A DNA stretch of 5,804 bases, taken from positions 1 to 5,804 of the forward strand of contig NZ_CALGNQ010000084.1 of assembly GCF_937958535.1 (NCBI RefSeq). The letters are read 5' to 3'. This stretch comes from an uncultured Georgenia sp. (GTDB lineage Bacteria; Actinomycetota; Actinomycetes; Actinomycetales; Actinomycetaceae). A program made the translations under genes and the position numbers. This document shows positions 5,459-5,804 of this stretch, one piece after another (the first letter of the stretch is position 1; each line of letters starts with the position of its first letter). The notes beneath the pieces were generated by a model. The model worked only from the letters and a program-made list of their open reading frames with translations. It ran no database searches and was not told where the DNA came from.

Positions 5459-5804
5459 CCGCGACCACCCCCGCGCTCGTCGACTTCGACGACGCCGTCC
5501 GCCGGTACGACCCCGTCATCGGGATCGAGGTCCACGTCGAGCTCGGGACCGCGTCGAAGATGTTCGACGGCGCACCCAACGCCTTCGGCGGGGCCCCGAA
5601 CTCCCACACGACGCCGGTCTCCCTCGGCCTGCCCGGCACTCTGCCGGTGCTCAACCGCGCCGCGGTCGAGTACGCCATCCGCATCGGTCTGGCACTCGGC
5701 TGCGAGATCGCCGAGACCTGCCGGTTCGCCCGGAAGAACTACTTCTACCCGGACATCCCGAAGAACTTCCAGACCTCCCAGTACGACGAGCCGATCGCCT
5801 TCGA
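5455..5804 (+). CDS. gatB: Asp-tRNA(Asn)/Glu-tRNA(Gln) amidotransferase subunit B, 5' part
   Basis: The window holds about the first 116 residues of GatB (normally near 480-500); the gene continues past the edge. GatB is the kinase/transamidase subunit: it binds the tRNA, phosphorylates the attached Glu or Asp using ATP, and adds ammonia delivered from GatA. Diagnostic stretches are VIGIEVHVEL (21-30), LGLPGTLPVLN, and RKNYFYPDIPKNFQTSQYDE near the right edge. Many GatB proteins have cysteines at MFCGC and CPVCLG in this region. Here the equivalent stretches read MFDGAPN and TPVSLG, so all four expected cysteines are missing (see findings). Surrounding residues are conserved and in frame, so this is substitution, not damage. 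Start ATG 5455 overlaps the gatA TGA and is preceded by AGGAGG. Confidence 0.96.
   Translation, partial: MTATTPALVDFDDAVRRYDPVIGIEVHVELGTASKMFDGAPNAFGGAPNSHTTPVSLGLPGTLPVLNRAAVEYAIRIGLALGCEIAETCRFARKNYFYPDIPKNFQTSQYDEPIAF

Overview
The window is very GC-rich, with strong G/C bias at third codon positions, short intergenic gaps and start/stop overlaps. Together with the GatCAB sequences and TANNNT-type promoter motifs next to start codons, this points to a high-GC actinobacterium, most likely of the Micrococcales (Intrasporangiaceae/Ornithinimicrobiaceae-like). The order-level placement is an inference from protein flavour.

Layout. The right third (3639-5804, + strand) is a housekeeping operon, gatC-gatA-gatB, encoding the tRNA-dependent amidotransferase that makes Gln-tRNA(Gln) and/or Asn-tRNA(Asn). 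The genes overlap by ATGA junctions, and gatB runs off the window edge. Divergent from it, on the - strand, lies a two-gene unit: a membrane-anchored phospholipase D/cardiolipin-synthase-like protein (2303-3562), then, 9 nt further on, an AspT/YidE-type transporter with central TrkA-C (RCK-C) domains (725-2293). The 76-nt divergent intergenic region has a -10-like TANNNT hexamer placed for leaderless or near-leaderless transcription in both directions, plus a 13-nt near-perfect palindrome.

The left 724 nt is the least ordinary part. A small four-helix membrane protein gene resembling the DUF6632 family (92-501, - strand) is broken by what looks like a single-base deletion in a G4/C4 run at 384-387. 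It is flanked on both sides by arrays of a degenerate 18-nt tandem repeat (1-63, cut by the window edge, and 590-698). The two arrays belong to the same sequence family but are in opposite orientation, so the small gene sits inside an inverted pair of repeat arrays. I find no established name for this element from sequence alone; it is the best candidate here for something undescribed.

No RNA genes, CRISPR arrays, transposases or convincing intrinsic terminators were seen.
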